64,000 nt of DNA from Caldilineaceae bacterium (GCA_020634755.1 JACKBC010000033.1:1-64000), one strand, 5' to 3'. Positions 26,492-36,394 are shown, counted from the stretch's first letter. Translations and numbers: made by a program. Notes: generated by a model not told the origin, from the letters alone.

Positions 26492-27982
26492 TTACGATAA
26501 ATTGGTTGCCAATCTAACCTGGAATGTCGTGAATTTCCCTTGCTCACTTTCTACTGATATTGCGCCACCATGCGCCTCGGCAATACTCTGCGCAATGGCC
26601 AGCCCCAGTCCACTCCCCGCTTCGCTACGCGAACTATCAACCCGATAAAAGCGGCTGAAGATGTGGGGGATGTGCTGCTGGGCAATGCCAATGCCCGTGT
26701 CGCGAATGGTAACCACCAGTAACTTCTCGGAACTCGCTTGGGCCGTCACCGTAATTGAACCGTGGGTTGTATACTTGATGGCATTATCTAACAAATTGAT
26801 AAACAGTCGGATCAAGTCGTCCCCATCGCCCAATAACAGCAGGTGCTCTGTCGGTACGTGGTAAACAATTTGCAGCCCCTTCTCATCGGCAAGAGATTGC
26901 ATCGAGTCGACCACATCCTGCAACAAAAGCGCCAGGTTTAATTCTTCAAACGTGGCTGGATGGTGGGCCGGTATTTCCACATCAGATTCAGCCTGCGCTT
27001 GCATGCGATAGACCCCGTTGCTGACCGAACGCGTCTGCTCTGTGGCATCGGCGCGCGCAAGATGCAGCAGCCCCTCGGTCAGCGTGCGCATATGTTTCGT
27101 TTCTTGGGCCAAATCTGCCAGCGCCTGTTCGTACTCGGCTGGCGCCCGCCGCCGCGCCAATGTACCGTCAATAATGGTCTGCATGGCGGAAAGCGGCGTA
27201 CGCAATTCATGCGAAGCGTCAGCCGTAAATTGCTGCTCGCGCCGAAAACCGTTGTCCAGCCGCGTCAACATGGAATCAAAAGTAGCAGCCAACCGCCCCA
27301 CTTCATCTTCACTGGCGGGTAAATTGAGCCGCGCCGAGAGCGACTGGGTGGACACCTGGCGCGCCGTTTCCGTAATTTGCTTAATGGGGGCCAGGGCGCG
27401 CCCAGCCAAGAAATAGCCACCTGCCCCCGCCGCCGCCGCCACCAGCGGGCCGCCAATCAGCAGCGTGATCAGCAACAAATTGAGCGTGGATTGAATATTG
27501 TTTAAATTTTGCGCCACCTGTAAAACGCCCAGCACTTCATTGCGATCCACAATCTGCACGCTGTAAATGCGCACTGGATCATGGCTCTCGTCATCTTCAA
27601 TGGTCATAAACTGGCCGGATTGAAACGGGGCATAAAAGTCCGCAGACGGCGTGGGAAAGCCGCCATAAGGTCCATAAGACTCTACCAGCCGGCCATTGAG
27701 ATCCCACGCTTCCATGCTAAAGCCGCGGTCGCGCAGCTGCTCGTACTCAGGCTCCTGCGCCACATCATCAATTGAAACCAGCTCACCGTGACCGCTATCC
27801 GCAATAATTTGCGCAGCCACCGAGCGCAGCGTATCATCCACCACGGTGGTCAAACTACGCGACATGCTGGCATAGACGAAGATGCTATAGAGAATTAACG
27901 CCAACAGCAGCAGCCCCGCCGTCCACATGGCAAAGCGCGCGCGCAATGTTTTCAAGCGCTTCATGCCTGATCCCTTACTCAT
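26492..27982 (-). CDS. Membrane sensor histidine kinase
   Basis: A 496-residue kinase: helix 1 (~19-38), an extracytoplasmic sensor region (~40-165) with no recognised ligand fold, helix 2 (~166-192), HAMP (~193-245), phosphoacceptor His258 in TADASHELRTPLSAMQ, and an ATPase domain with LFINLLDNAIKYT (N box), DTGIGIAQQH and GSGLGLAIAQ. It partners the response regulator upstream; the two overlap by 8 bp if the first ATG is used, and another ATG at 27964 is possible. It closes a seven-gene minus-strand run with ABC and MacB-like exporters, so it probably senses an envelope or drug stress that these relieve. Confidence 0.9.
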   Translation of the reverse strand: MSKGSGMKRLKTLRARFAMWTAGLLLLALILYSIFVYASMSRSLTTVVDDTLRSVAAQIIADSGHGELVSIDDVAQEPEYEQLRDRGFSMEAWDLNGRLVESYGPYGGFPTPSADFYAPFQSGQFMTIEDDESHDPVRIYSVQIVDRNEVLGVLQVAQNLNNIQSTLNLLLITLLIGGPLVAAAAGAGGYFLAGRALAPIKQITETARQVSTQSLSARLNLPASEDEVGRLAATFDSMLTRLDNGFRREQQFTADASHELRTPLSAMQTIIDGTLARRRAPAEYEQALADLAQETKHMRTLTEGLLHLARADATEQTRSVSNGVYRMQAQAESDVEIPAHHPATFEELNLALLLQDVVDSMQSLADEKGLQIVYHVPTEHLLLLGDGDDLIRLFINLLDNAIKYTTHGSITVTAQASSEKLLVVTIRDTGIGIAQQHIPHIFSRFYRVDSSRSEAGSGLGLAIAQSIAEAHGGAISVESEQGKFTTFQVRLATNLS

Positions 27983-28655
27983 CCTGCCCTTGGTCCGACA
28001 GACGATACCCGGCGCCGCGCACCGTATGAATTAATTTGGTCTCAAACGGGTCATCGATCTTGCGGCGCAGGTTGCGAATATACACATCCACTACATTGGA
28101 CTGATTATACACATCATAATTCCACACCGACTCGGCAATCTCCGTACGCGTCAGCACGCAATAGGGCTCGCGAATCAAACATTCCAGCACAGCAAATTCC
28201 TTGGAGGTCAGATTGATGATGGCGCCGCCGCGCATCACTACCCGCGTGCGTGGATCTAACGTCAGGTTGGACAGTTTCAGAACCGATGTCTTGGTGCTGT
28301 GGCGACGCGCCAGCGCGCGCAAGCGCGCCAACAGCTCCTTTAACTCAAATGGCTTCACCAGATAATCATCAGCGCCGGCATCCAGCCCCATGACGCGATC
28401 ATCCACCGTATCGCGCGCCGTCAGCATGAGGATGGCGGCCTGGTTGCCCTGTCGGCGCAGACGGCGGCAGACGGCTATCCCATCAATCTCGGGCAGCATC
28501 ACGTCCAGCACAATCAAATCAAAGCGCACCACTTCCGCCCACGCCAGCGCCTCCTGCCCATCATGCGCCAGATCTACGGCATATCCCTGTTCTTGCAGCG
28601 CGCGCTTGAGATAGCTGGATACATTGGGCTGATCTTCAACTATCAATACGCGCAT
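27975..28655 (-). CDS. OmpR/PhoB-family response regulator
   Basis: A 226-residue regulator: receiver domain with acidic pocket VEDQ and phospho-acceptor Asp51 in LIVLDVMLPEIDG, the switch Thr in MLTARD and Lys in DYLVKPFELKEL, then a winged-helix DNA-binding domain with LTSKEFAVLECLIRE and SNVVDVYIRNLRRKI. The ATG at 28655 follows GGAAG; the reading frame extends upstream without a plausible start. It pairs with the kinase directly downstream and follows the MacB-like gene by about 105 bp. Confidence 0.92.
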   Translation of the reverse strand: MRVLIVEDQPNVSSYLKRALQEQGYAVDLAHDGQEALAWAEVVRFDLIVLDVMLPEIDGIAVCRRLRRQGNQAAILMLTARDTVDDRVMGLDAGADDYLVKPFELKELLARLRALARRHSTKTSVLKLSNLTLDPRTRVVMRGGAIINLTSKEFAVLECLIREPYCVLTRTEIAESVWNYDVYNQSNVVDVYIRNLRRKIDDPFETKLIHTVRGAGYRLSDQGQDE

Positions 28656-28760
28656 GGTTGGCTTCCTTTCCTTGTAGGCAACGGCAATCTCGTCTTCTCC
28701 TTTCAAAGGCCCATGGGTCACATTCTACTGATTATACAATGACTCCAACGAAAGCGATAG

Positions 28761-30728
28761 CTAATTGCGAAATGCCTCCACCGGTTCTAACTGCGCGGCG
28801 CGGATGGCGGGATAGGCGCCAGACACAAGGCCAATCGCGCCGCCCAGCAGCGGCGCCACCAATGGCGCAGACGGGTCCAGCACCGGCGTCCACAATTGAT
28901 ATGCCGCCACCGCCACCACAATCAGCACGCCCAAGCTGGCGCCCAAAATGCCGCCGATGATGCCCAACGTGGCGCTTTCCAGCAAAAACTGGGCCGCAAT
29001 GTGGGCGCGCGTCGCGCCAATGGCCCGGCGCAAACCGATTTCACCAATACGTTCCAATACGGAGACCAGCGTCATATTACCAATGCCAATGGCGCCCACA
29101 ATCAGCGACAGCCCGCCAAACAGCAGAAACATTACGTTTAAATCGCCCTGTACGGCATCGCGCACGCGTTGTGGCTCGGGCGGGAATTCCACCTTGAGCA
29201 ACGTGGGCGCGTCGGGGCGCAAGGCCAGGGGCGCTTGCTCTACCAGCAGCGGCGTCGCGCCAATGTGCGTCTCGATCATCACCATGCCCGGGCCATTTAG
29301 CCCAAAGTCGCGGCGGGCCGTCCCCTCGGGAATCACGACAGCGCTCAGCAGATCGGGCTGGCGCGCCACGCCGCGTAAAATGCCAATGACCAGGTAGAGC
29401 TGATCGCCAATGGTAATGGCCGGCAACTGCGCCACATTGACAATGCCCAGCCGCTGCGCCGCAATTGGCCCCAGCACGGCCACGCGATCGGCGCGTAAAG
29501 ATTGCCCCACATCCAGCAGCCGTCCTCGCATCAACTCGGCCCGTACAGCCTCAAAAAGCCCCGGCGACGCCGCCTGCACCGACATTCTAAACGCGGTCTG
29601 GCGCTGTGGGTCCTTTACCGGCGAGGCGCTGACCAGCGCATCACCAACGTCCACTTCGCTCAGCGTACCGGCGGCAGCCACGCCATTAAGCCGCATGAGC
29701 CGCGCCTCGGCATCCCATGGAATCACCTGCAATTGGCTCTCCAGCGCCGCGGCTTGCGCCGTCACAATGATTTCGGTAGCGGCCAATTCGTCAAACTGAC
29801 TGATTATGCGGTTGCTGGCCGTGCGCGAAATGCCTAACGTGGCCACCAGCGCCGTTAGGCCAATCACTACGCCCAGCACGGTCAGCATCATGCGGCCGGG
29901 GCGAGCAAACATGCCGGCAACGGCCTCATCCAGCAGATCGGCCGGCCTTATGCCGGAACGGCTTATTTTGCCCGGGGATGCAGGTGCAGAACCGTCAGCC
30001 TTGGGCAACGGAGACGGGGCCGTGCCCACTGCTTCCTTTAACGTACCATCCACAATGTGCACGCGGCGATGAGCGCGCTGGGCCACATGTTCATCATGGG
30101 TCACCACCAAAATCGTCAGGCCCTGCCCATTGAGGTCAGCCAGCAAATCCAGAATATGGTTGGTCGACTTCGAATCCAGGTTGCCAGTTGGCTCATCACA
30201 AAGCAGCAGGCTGGGGGAATCGACCAGCGCACGAGCAATGGCTACGCGCTGCCGTTCACCACCGGACAGGGTGGTCGGCAGAAAATCCACGCGGTGGCTC
30301 AACCCCACTCTTTCCAGCGCCGCCAAGGCCCGCGTCCGCCGCCCCTGTCGAGCCTGGCGCCGATAGATTTCAGCCAGCATCACATTTTCCAGCACCGAGC
30401 GATGGGCCAACAGATGAAACGACTGAAAGACAAAACCAATGTAGCGGCTGCGCAACCCGGCGCGCTGACCATCGCTCAAGGCCGCCGTGTCTATACCCTC
30501 AAACAGATATGTACCGCTGGTGGGTCGATCCAGGCAGCCCAGAATGTTGAGCAGCGTGGACTTGCCGGCCCCGGACGGCCCGGTAATGGCCAGCCATTCG
30601 CCCGCCGCTACCCGCAGGTTGATGGCGTTGAGCGCTTGCACCACCGATTCATGCCCGAACTGGCGGCTGACTTGATTCAGTTCAAGAATAAGGCGATGAT
30701 TCGGCGCGTCTGATTTACTCTTCACCAT
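28761..30728 (-). CDS. MacB-like ABC transporter (ATPase fused to FtsX-type permease)
   Basis: A 655-residue fusion. The N-terminal ATPase has GPSGAGKST (Walker A), LSGGERQR (signature) and LLLCDEPTGNLD (Walker B with catalytic Glu). A linker leads to helix 1 (MMLTVLGVVIGLTALVATLGI), an extracytoplasmic MacB-type domain (~310-530) and three C-terminal helices with ERIGEIGLRRAIGATRAHI, the FtsX signature. MacB proteins are mechanotransmission exporters of peptides, lipoproteins or drugs. It overlaps the upstream HlyD-like gene by 14 bp, so the two probably form one machine. Confidence 0.9.
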   Translation of the reverse strand: MVKSKSDAPNHRLILELNQVSRQFGHESVVQALNAINLRVAAGEWLAITGPSGAGKSTLLNILGCLDRPTSGTYLFEGIDTAALSDGQRAGLRSRYIGFVFQSFHLLAHRSVLENVMLAEIYRRQARQGRRTRALAALERVGLSHRVDFLPTTLSGGERQRVAIARALVDSPSLLLCDEPTGNLDSKSTNHILDLLADLNGQGLTILVVTHDEHVAQRAHRRVHIVDGTLKEAVGTAPSPLPKADGSAPASPGKISRSGIRPADLLDEAVAGMFARPGRMMLTVLGVVIGLTALVATLGISRTASNRIISQFDELAATEIIVTAQAAALESQLQVIPWDAEARLMRLNGVAAAGTLSEVDVGDALVSASPVKDPQRQTAFRMSVQAASPGLFEAVRAELMRGRLLDVGQSLRADRVAVLGPIAAQRLGIVNVAQLPAITIGDQLYLVIGILRGVARQPDLLSAVVIPEGTARRDFGLNGPGMVMIETHIGATPLLVEQAPLALRPDAPTLLKVEFPPEPQRVRDAVQGDLNVMFLLFGGLSLIVGAIGIGNMTLVSVLERIGEIGLRRAIGATRAHIAAQFLLESATLGIIGGILGASLGVLIVVAVAAYQLWTPVLDPSAPLVAPLLGGAIGLVSGAYPAIRAAQLEPVEAFRN

Positions 30729-32163
30729 TTTCCATCCCGATCAACACCAGCTGTCCAGGAGAGAGTGCGCCCTCCAGCGGCGCGATCTCTACAAAGCCGG
30801 CGGTGGCTAATCCCGGCGTCACCGCCACTGTTTCAAGCGCCCCGTTGAGATCGACCTGAATGTGCGAAACGCCATCGGCACTCATGGTCAACGCGCTAAT
30901 GGGCGCCACAATAACAGCGCCGCTGGTCGACTGTACGGGGATGGTCAAGCGCAGCGAGAACCCTTCCAACGCCGTATCCGTCTCATCTACATGGGTCTCA
31001 AAGTAGATGTGAAACCCATCCACCCCATCGGTGCCCGGCGCATCGGCCACCCGCGCCACAACACCCGTTGCCGCAACGCCCAATTCGCGTTCGTCAATCT
31101 GTACCGCCATTCCGGGCTGTACCAGCGACGCTTCATCCAGCGGTAGGGACGAATCGATTGAAAGCTGATTATTGGTCACCGTTAACAGCGCGCCCTGTGC
31201 GGGATCACCCACGGCGGCGTTGACCTGCTCGATGCGCACCGGCAGATTGGGCAAAAATATCAACTCATCAGCCGGAAGCTGTATATCGGTTATCTGCTGA
31301 ATCGCCGCCAATTCGGCCTGAAGGCTATCCACCTGCGCCTCCAGGCGGTCAACGGCGCGGGCGGCGGCATTCTGCGCATTGAGCGCGATCTGTACCGCTG
31401 CTTCCCCCTGTAATTGGGCCGCTTGGGTGGCCATTTCGTCCAGGGCCACCTGTGGAGCAGCGGCTTCCGTGGTGGCTGCTACCTGTGCCTCTGCCAGGGC
31501 GGCGGCGGCGCGGGCGGCTTCTACAGCAATAGGCGCGGCGGCCAGTTCATCCTGTGCAGCGGTCAGTTCGTCCCGGGCAGTGGCCAATTCTTCCGCTAAA
31601 TTATGCAGCTGCGCGCGCTGCTCTGCCGTGGGTTCAAATGGTGACCAGCCGGCGGCGTTATACCAATCCGCCACGGCGGCGCTGGTATCAGCGTCAAACC
31701 GGCCATCCACTTTGCCTGGGGCAAAACCCAACCGGGCCAAAGCCTCCTCAAGCTGTTGCACATCTTGGCCCTGCACCCCCGGTGTTAGATCGCGAAAGAC
31801 CGGTACTGCGCCCAAAAACAGAAAAACGGGCCGGCCCGATGCTGAGAGCAGCACGTCTCCTTCCTGCAGCTGCTGACCACGGTGCGGTGCGGTAGTGATG
31901 ACGCCGGCGCGCTCCTTAAGCGCCGATGGCGCCAACGAAACTTCCTGCGGTAGACCAAAGCGGGCCATCCCGCGCGTAACAATATTGGCAGAAAGCACCC
32001 GCTCTTCCAGCGGCGCTAGAATGGGCGCAGGCGTGGGCGGCGCCGTGCGCGCGGCTGCTTCTGCTGGAGATTGAATCAACGTGCCGGCGAGCCAGCCAGC
32101 CACCGCCGCCAGCACCACCAAAAGCAGCACGACGGCCAACGATACACTTCGTTTTTGACGCAT
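30715..32163 (-). CDS. HlyD/MacA-like adaptor with peptidoglycan-binding domain
   Basis: A 482-residue membrane-anchored protein: one N-terminal helix (VSLAVVLLLVVLAAVAGWLAG, 21 residues here quoted in part as AVVLLLVVLAAVAGW), a beta region with an embedded PG_binding_1-like unit (PGVQGQDVQQLEEALARLGF and KVDGRFDADTSAAV), a long Ala-rich coiled coil (~200-300) and C-terminal barrel segments (VQPGMAVQIDERELG, GLATAGFVEIAPLEG). This is the Chloroflexota/Actinobacteria style of adaptor for MacB-like transporters, probably spanning the cell wall rather than an outer membrane. The ATG at 32163 has GAGGAAAG just upstream. Confidence 0.82.
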   Translation of the reverse strand: MRQKRSVSLAVVLLLVVLAAVAGWLAGTLIQSPAEAAARTAPPTPAPILAPLEERVLSANIVTRGMARFGLPQEVSLAPSALKERAGVITTAPHRGQQLQEGDVLLSASGRPVFLFLGAVPVFRDLTPGVQGQDVQQLEEALARLGFAPGKVDGRFDADTSAAVADWYNAAGWSPFEPTAEQRAQLHNLAEELATARDELTAAQDELAAAPIAVEAARAAAALAEAQVAATTEAAAPQVALDEMATQAAQLQGEAAVQIALNAQNAAARAVDRLEAQVDSLQAELAAIQQITDIQLPADELIFLPNLPVRIEQVNAAVGDPAQGALLTVTNNQLSIDSSLPLDEASLVQPGMAVQIDERELGVAATGVVARVADAPGTDGVDGFHIYFETHVDETDTALEGFSLRLTIPVQSTSGAVIVAPISALTMSADGVSHIQVDLNGALETVAVTPGLATAGFVEIAPLEGALSPGQLVLIGMENGEE

Positions 32164-32271
32164 TCTTTCCTCGCGATCTGCGTTGCGGAATATGGGATTA
32201 GGCATACGGGACACGGCAGACCACGCGCCTCACTTGCTGTATTCCGTATGCTGTCACCTTATCCCATCGCC

Positions 32272-33207
32272 TTAATTCTGCCGCGCATACAGTTCGCGCT
32301 CGACCTGGTTTTCCACCGGGTCCAAAATCCTCTCCTCACAAGTGATCACGGCAGCGGCCAGGGCCATCTCTTCACTTTGCAGCGCCTTCAGGGTGGCCAG
32401 CGCATCGGCATCCAGCGCCTCGATTGGTTCGCCGTGGGTAATTTCGTAGGTGCGTCGGCGCAGATCCGGTTCCACCTCACGCTCGCTATTGTAATCAAAA
32501 CCGGCATCGTGCAGGCAGGTGGCAAAATCGGCCAGGGCAGCCACCATGCGCGGATCTTCGGCAATGCGTGCGTCTTTGGGGCTTAAGTAAGAAGTATTCA
32601 TCTGTTCGGGCGTAAAGTTGGCCTCAATGGCCTGTCGCGTACAGCCCCCCGTGCGTGAAAAGTCTTCTGTTTCCAACGCCACGGCAAACGTTGCATCGCT
32701 CTGTTCGCCAAATAGCGTACGATTATAGGCCACTTGGTCGGCGGGAGCCAGATTGGCAAAAATCTGCACATTCTGCTCACCCAGGCCGATCTGGGCGGGA
32801 ATCATCAACTCGGCCAGCTGAGGCGGCGCACCGCTGTAGAGCGTGGAAATGCCAAAGCCATAGGTGGCAATAAATTGGCGCTCGCCCATACCGGGCAGCG
32901 ATTTATCCGCGGTCATGCCGTGGCGCACCGTGTTATAATCGACCGCCACATATTCAAAACCGGCATCGCTCATGCATTGGGCTATGTCCGCTTCCACCGC
33001 TTCAATTTTCTCGACCAACCCTTGCTTACTCAGGCCAAACTCCTCTGTACCGGGAACGCCATTGGCGGCGGCGCTGCCATTGCTTTCGGCGCGCCCGCTG
33101 CTGCACGCGGCCACAAAGAGCAAGATCAGCATCATGGTTAGAAAATGGAGGAACGTACCCCCGCGCGGATTCTGCCATTTGTCCCAATGGTCAGCGACAA
33201 TCTTCAT
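32272..33207 (-). CDS. Cys-containing lipoprotein in the ABC/MacB operon
   Basis: A 311-residue protein with signal LTMMLILLFVAACSS (lipidated Cys about residue 34). The mature part has paired Cys motifs, IAQCMSDAGFEYVAVDY and FATCLHDAGFDYNSE, which look like two repeats of one small helical unit, plus further Cys in GGCTRQ and ITCEER, so disulfides are likely outside the cell. I do not recognise the family beyond this repeated CxxxAGF(E/D)Y motif. Start at 33207 (GAGGAAGG at good spacing) rather than the ATG three codons earlier. It lies between the ABC-2 permease and the adaptor gene. Confidence 0.7.
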   Translation of the reverse strand: MKIVADHWDKWQNPRGGTFLHFLTMMLILLFVAACSSGRAESNGSAAANGVPGTEEFGLSKQGLVEKIEAVEADIAQCMSDAGFEYVAVDYNTVRHGMTADKSLPGMGERQFIATYGFGISTLYSGAPPQLAELMIPAQIGLGEQNVQIFANLAPADQVAYNRTLFGEQSDATFAVALETEDFSRTGGCTRQAIEANFTPEQMNTSYLSPKDARIAEDPRMVAALADFATCLHDAGFDYNSEREVEPDLRRRTYEITHGEPIEALDADALATLKALQSEEMALAAAVITCEERILDPVENQVERELYARQN

Positions 33208-33247
33208 TTTGAGCATCCTTCCTCTATAGGCTATGTGGGCTCTTTCT

Positions 33248-34714
33248 CTACATATCATCGTTTTCATCGCCCATGTCGACCCCGCGGCGCCGGAACCAGT
33301 AGACCCCAGCCATGGCGGCCAGAACCACCACGGGTCCACCAATGGCGTAGGGCAAAATGCCCCCCGGATTGGCGCTCACAAAGCGTTCCACCGTCACATG
33401 AATCCCGGGGCTGGTGAGCGGCTGGCTAGATATTTCGGCCGCGCCGGGGGCTGGGATCAGCACCAGATAGACCATGTAGTCACCGGCCAAAATGGTGCTG
33501 AGCTCCCACTCTTGCTTGGCAGATTCGCCCGCTCCTAGACTTTCCAGATATTGGGTGCGCTCCGGTGACCAATCTTCCGGGTCCACTACATCTCCCTCTG
33601 AATCCAGGTTAATTATATTCATCGCCAGAATCAGCGGCACCGATTCAGCGCTATCCTGATTGGTCACGGTGGTTTCAAAAAACACCTTGTCCCCGGTCTT
33701 GACCATGGCATGGGTGGTATCAATCGTAATCTCCAACGGAGGCGCCAGGATTTCCTGATGCCGTTCACCGGTCATGGGTGCGGCCAGGGCAGCGGAACTT
33801 CCCCACATGCCGGCCCCAAGGGCCAACATTAGCGCCAAGGCCTGGCTCTGTTTGCCAAAGCGCCAGTTGAAAGGCACGCCACCATCCAAACGCAAGCGCG
33901 GCGCCGCATAGACAAAGAGCAGCAATAGCACAATGGCCGCAAAAATAATGGGCGACCAGAGAAAGTTTTGCATCTCGGCCACGGTGCGGTTGTTGACCAG
34001 AATTTTCTCCAGAAAATGGTCAACCGATTCGAGCGGATTGACGGTCTTGAGCCAGCGCCCCATGACGCCGGTTTGCGCCGTGCCGGGAAATTGCACGGGG
34101 AGGGCGCACAGCAAATAGACGACCAAACTGATACCCAAGCTGGTGCGGTTGGAGCTGGACCAGATGCTTGTGAGCATACCAAAGGCGGTAAATGCCGCCG
34201 AGAGTAGAATGCCCATGAGTACACCCCAGAACACGGCTGGCCCAAAGACCACATCGCCGCCGGCCAACACGCGCAAATAGGGAACGGTAATCAACATGGT
34301 GACCGGCCAGGGCGAAATAGCGGCCAAATATTTGCCCAATACAATCTGCACGCGGCTGGTGGGGGTCAACAAAAGCGCTTCCAAGGTGGCCCGCTCGCGC
34401 TCGCCGCTTAGGCTGTCCGCCCCGATAATAATGGCCATGAGCAGCCCCACCGATAGCGCCGTTTGCAGTGTCAGAAAGACCATCTCGTTGGCGGGCATCA
34501 GATCCAGCTCGCTGTTGGAGGCCAATACATAGCTGATGACGCCCACCAAGATACAGTAGATCAAAATCAATACCAGTGCCTTGCCTCCCAGCCACAGATC
34601 GGCCATTTCGCGCCCAAAGACAACCCACCATGTGGGGACAGTTGAACCCGAAGATGCGGCGCGCTTGCTGAGCATCTCGGTCTGTTTTGCTGACGGAAGT
34701 GTTGTGTCGTTCAT
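33248..34714 (-). CDS. ABC-2 type permease with C-terminal extracytoplasmic domain
   Basis: A 488-residue protein. The N-terminal ~300 residues form six membrane helices of the ABC-2/NatB kind, with GADSLSGERERATLEALLLTP, the typical gating motif (positions about 98-118). A further hydrophobic stretch near residue 310 (LALMLALGAGMWGSSAALAA) is followed by a beta-sandwich-like domain (~330-450) and a last helix (YAIGGPVVVLAAMAGVYWF) before an acidic tail. The extra domain is unusual for the family and would lie outside the cell. Its ATG overlaps the stop of the ATPase gene by 4 bp. Confidence 0.85.
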   Translation of the reverse strand: MNDTTLPSAKQTEMLSKRAASSGSTVPTWWVVFGREMADLWLGGKALVLILIYCILVGVISYVLASNSELDLMPANEMVFLTLQTALSVGLLMAIIIGADSLSGERERATLEALLLTPTSRVQIVLGKYLAAISPWPVTMLITVPYLRVLAGGDVVFGPAVFWGVLMGILLSAAFTAFGMLTSIWSSSNRTSLGISLVVYLLCALPVQFPGTAQTGVMGRWLKTVNPLESVDHFLEKILVNNRTVAEMQNFLWSPIIFAAIVLLLLFVYAAPRLRLDGGVPFNWRFGKQSQALALMLALGAGMWGSSAALAAPMTGERHQEILAPPLEITIDTTHAMVKTGDKVFFETTVTNQDSAESVPLILAMNIINLDSEGDVVDPEDWSPERTQYLESLGAGESAKQEWELSTILAGDYMVYLVLIPAPGAAEISSQPLTSPGIHVTVERFVSANPGGILPYAIGGPVVVLAAMAGVYWFRRRGVDMGDENDDM

Positions 34715-35715
34715 TCCGCTTCTTCCTCTGTAAGTTGAAAAAATACATCCTGTAAACGACCGCCTTCAGATTCAAAGCTGAGAACGGCAATGTCGGCGCG
34801 CACCAGCGTGTTGAGAATCTGCGCCTTTACCTCTTTCTCCATGTTTTTGGTAAATTCGCCCGAGCTGGCCAGCTCGATGAGCAGCCAATCTCCAGTGGCC
34901 GTGATGGGCGTCACTTTGACGACGTTGGGCAACGCTTGGATCACCTGGCGCGCGGTGGCCACCGATTGCTCCGCCACCTGCACCCGCACCACGTTATGCT
35001 GCCCACGTTCAATGACTTCACCCACCGTACCTTGGGCAATAATTCGCCCGTTACGCAGAATCACCACATCGTCGCACACCTCTTCGATTTCAGGCAGGTC
35101 ATGGCTGCACAGCACCACGCCGACGTTGCGCTCGCGCGCCACCCATTGCACCAAAGAGAGCAGCTCTTGCTGGCCACGCGGGTCCAGCCCCAGCGTTGGC
35201 TCATCAAAGAAGACTACCACCGGATCGTTGACCAGCGAACGGGCAATGCCCAGACGCTGCCTCATGCCGCGGCTGTAGGAGCCAATGAGCGATTTGGCCC
35301 GTTTTTCCAGCCCCACCGCTTTGAGCAATTCCATGCCGTAGCTCTTGGCATCGGCTTTGCTGCGGCCATACATCTGGCCGAAAAAGGTCAAGCACTCAAT
35401 TGCGGTCATCTGCTTGGCAAAGCCCAGGCTTTCGGGCAGAACACCTATTTTGCGCCGAATTTCACGCGGATGGTCCGAGCTAATACCACCAACGTAAAAT
35501 TGCCCCGAGGTGGGCTCCAAAATGGTGGTTAAAATGCGAATGGCAGTGGTTTTGCCGGCGCCATTGGGACCCAAAAAGCCCAGAATATGACCTGGTTGCA
35601 ACGTAAACGACAGATTGCGCAACGCGGCCCGCGGCCCATACGCTTTGTGCAGCTGCTCTGCCACCAAGATGGGTTCAGCGGCTGCCCCATTGAGAGATGT
35701 AGATTGTTCAATCAT
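34711..35715 (-). CDS. ABC transporter ATP-binding protein (ABC-2/NatA type)
   Basis: A 334-residue ATPase: GPNGAGKTTAIR (Walker A), IGVLPESLGFAKQMTAIE (Q-loop region), SYSRGMRQRLGIARSLV (signature in the SRGM form usual for NatA/CcmA-like proteins) and VVVFFDEPTLGLD (Walker B), with H-loop CSHDLPEIE. The C-terminal ~100 residues are the extension common in this group. Start at 35715 (GGACAG upstream) is chosen over 35733. First gene of the seven-gene minus-strand run and the partner of the overlapping permease. Confidence 0.9.
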   Translation of the reverse strand: MIEQSTSLNGAAAEPILVAEQLHKAYGPRAALRNLSFTLQPGHILGFLGPNGAGKTTAIRILTTILEPTSGQFYVGGISSDHPREIRRKIGVLPESLGFAKQMTAIECLTFFGQMYGRSKADAKSYGMELLKAVGLEKRAKSLIGSYSRGMRQRLGIARSLVNDPVVVFFDEPTLGLDPRGQQELLSLVQWVARERNVGVVLCSHDLPEIEEVCDDVVILRNGRIIAQGTVGEVIERGQHNVVRVQVAEQSVATARQVIQALPNVVKVTPITATGDWLLIELASSGEFTKNMEKEVKAQILNTLVRADIAVLSFESEGGRLQDVFFQLTEEEAE

Positions 35716-36077
35716 AAGCTGTCCAGTTCTCATAAAAATAAAGCGCGATTTGGGACTTGCGTGAGGGCGGTTGAGCAATGCACAAGTGTACGATGCACGC
35801 AGAATCCGTAGTTCACAACGCAAATAGATAAGGCTAAATTCGTAATGAGTTGGTCGCCTGTATCATCAATCGTTGCGGTGTATTGAGTATAGGGCAGCCG
35901 CCGTGAAATTATCATGAAACAGACATGAAGCATTCTTCATCTCTCGAGTCCTGGGCCGGCTCGGCGGCAAAATTCTGGCGCGCTGTTCGTTCACAGCATT
36001 TGTTCGCTTGCGCGACTTTGTAGCCGTTCCTCCTTATCTATCCCAGAATGTGTGGGATAATAAATATTTTGCGTTTA

Positions 36078-36150
36078 AAATTTGTACCTATCCAGCCGTA
36101 GGGGGGCTTCGACACGTTTACCCCCAAGCACCTGGATAGTTACTAAAATT
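36078..36150. repeat. Palindromic element in the 35.7-36.4 kb gap
   Basis: AAATTTGTA-C-CTATCCAG on the left pairs with CTGGATAG-T-TAC-TAAAATTT on the right, with inner GGGGG/CCCCC. The overall form is like the ends of a miniature inverted-repeat element. No second copy was found in the window. Confidence 0.6.
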
Positions 36151-36252
36151 TGCCTAGAACGGAGGTCATAGATGTTTGCCATAAATATTGATAGTGTAGA
36201 CGATATTGACAGTGTAGCTTTTGAACGTAAGGCCCAACCTAGAGCAGTACCC

Positions 36253-36290
36253 CAGAATCCCTGCCCTTCACGAACCCGGTGGGGATTCTG
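36253..36290 (+). promoter_or_regulatory. Leader hairpin upstream of the ABC exporter
   Basis: CAGAATCCC (36253-36261) and GGGATTCTG (36282-36290) are perfect inverses about 105 bp before the exporter ATG. Only three T follow soon after, so attenuation is possible but weakly supported. Nothing else was identified in 35716-36394. Confidence 0.45.
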
Positions 36291-36394
36291 CATTTAAAGT
36301 CCTTGTTCAACGCACACCCCCGATTGTCCACTTTTCACGTGTCTACTTTGAAAGGAAATATCACCGCCATCAGGCAAGTCCTAAAGGAAAGACC

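Noticed and set aside
36061..36394. Riboswitch before the ABC exporter
   Set aside because: Hairpins are present but I see no conserved aptamer motif; the larger palindrome looks more like a repeat element.
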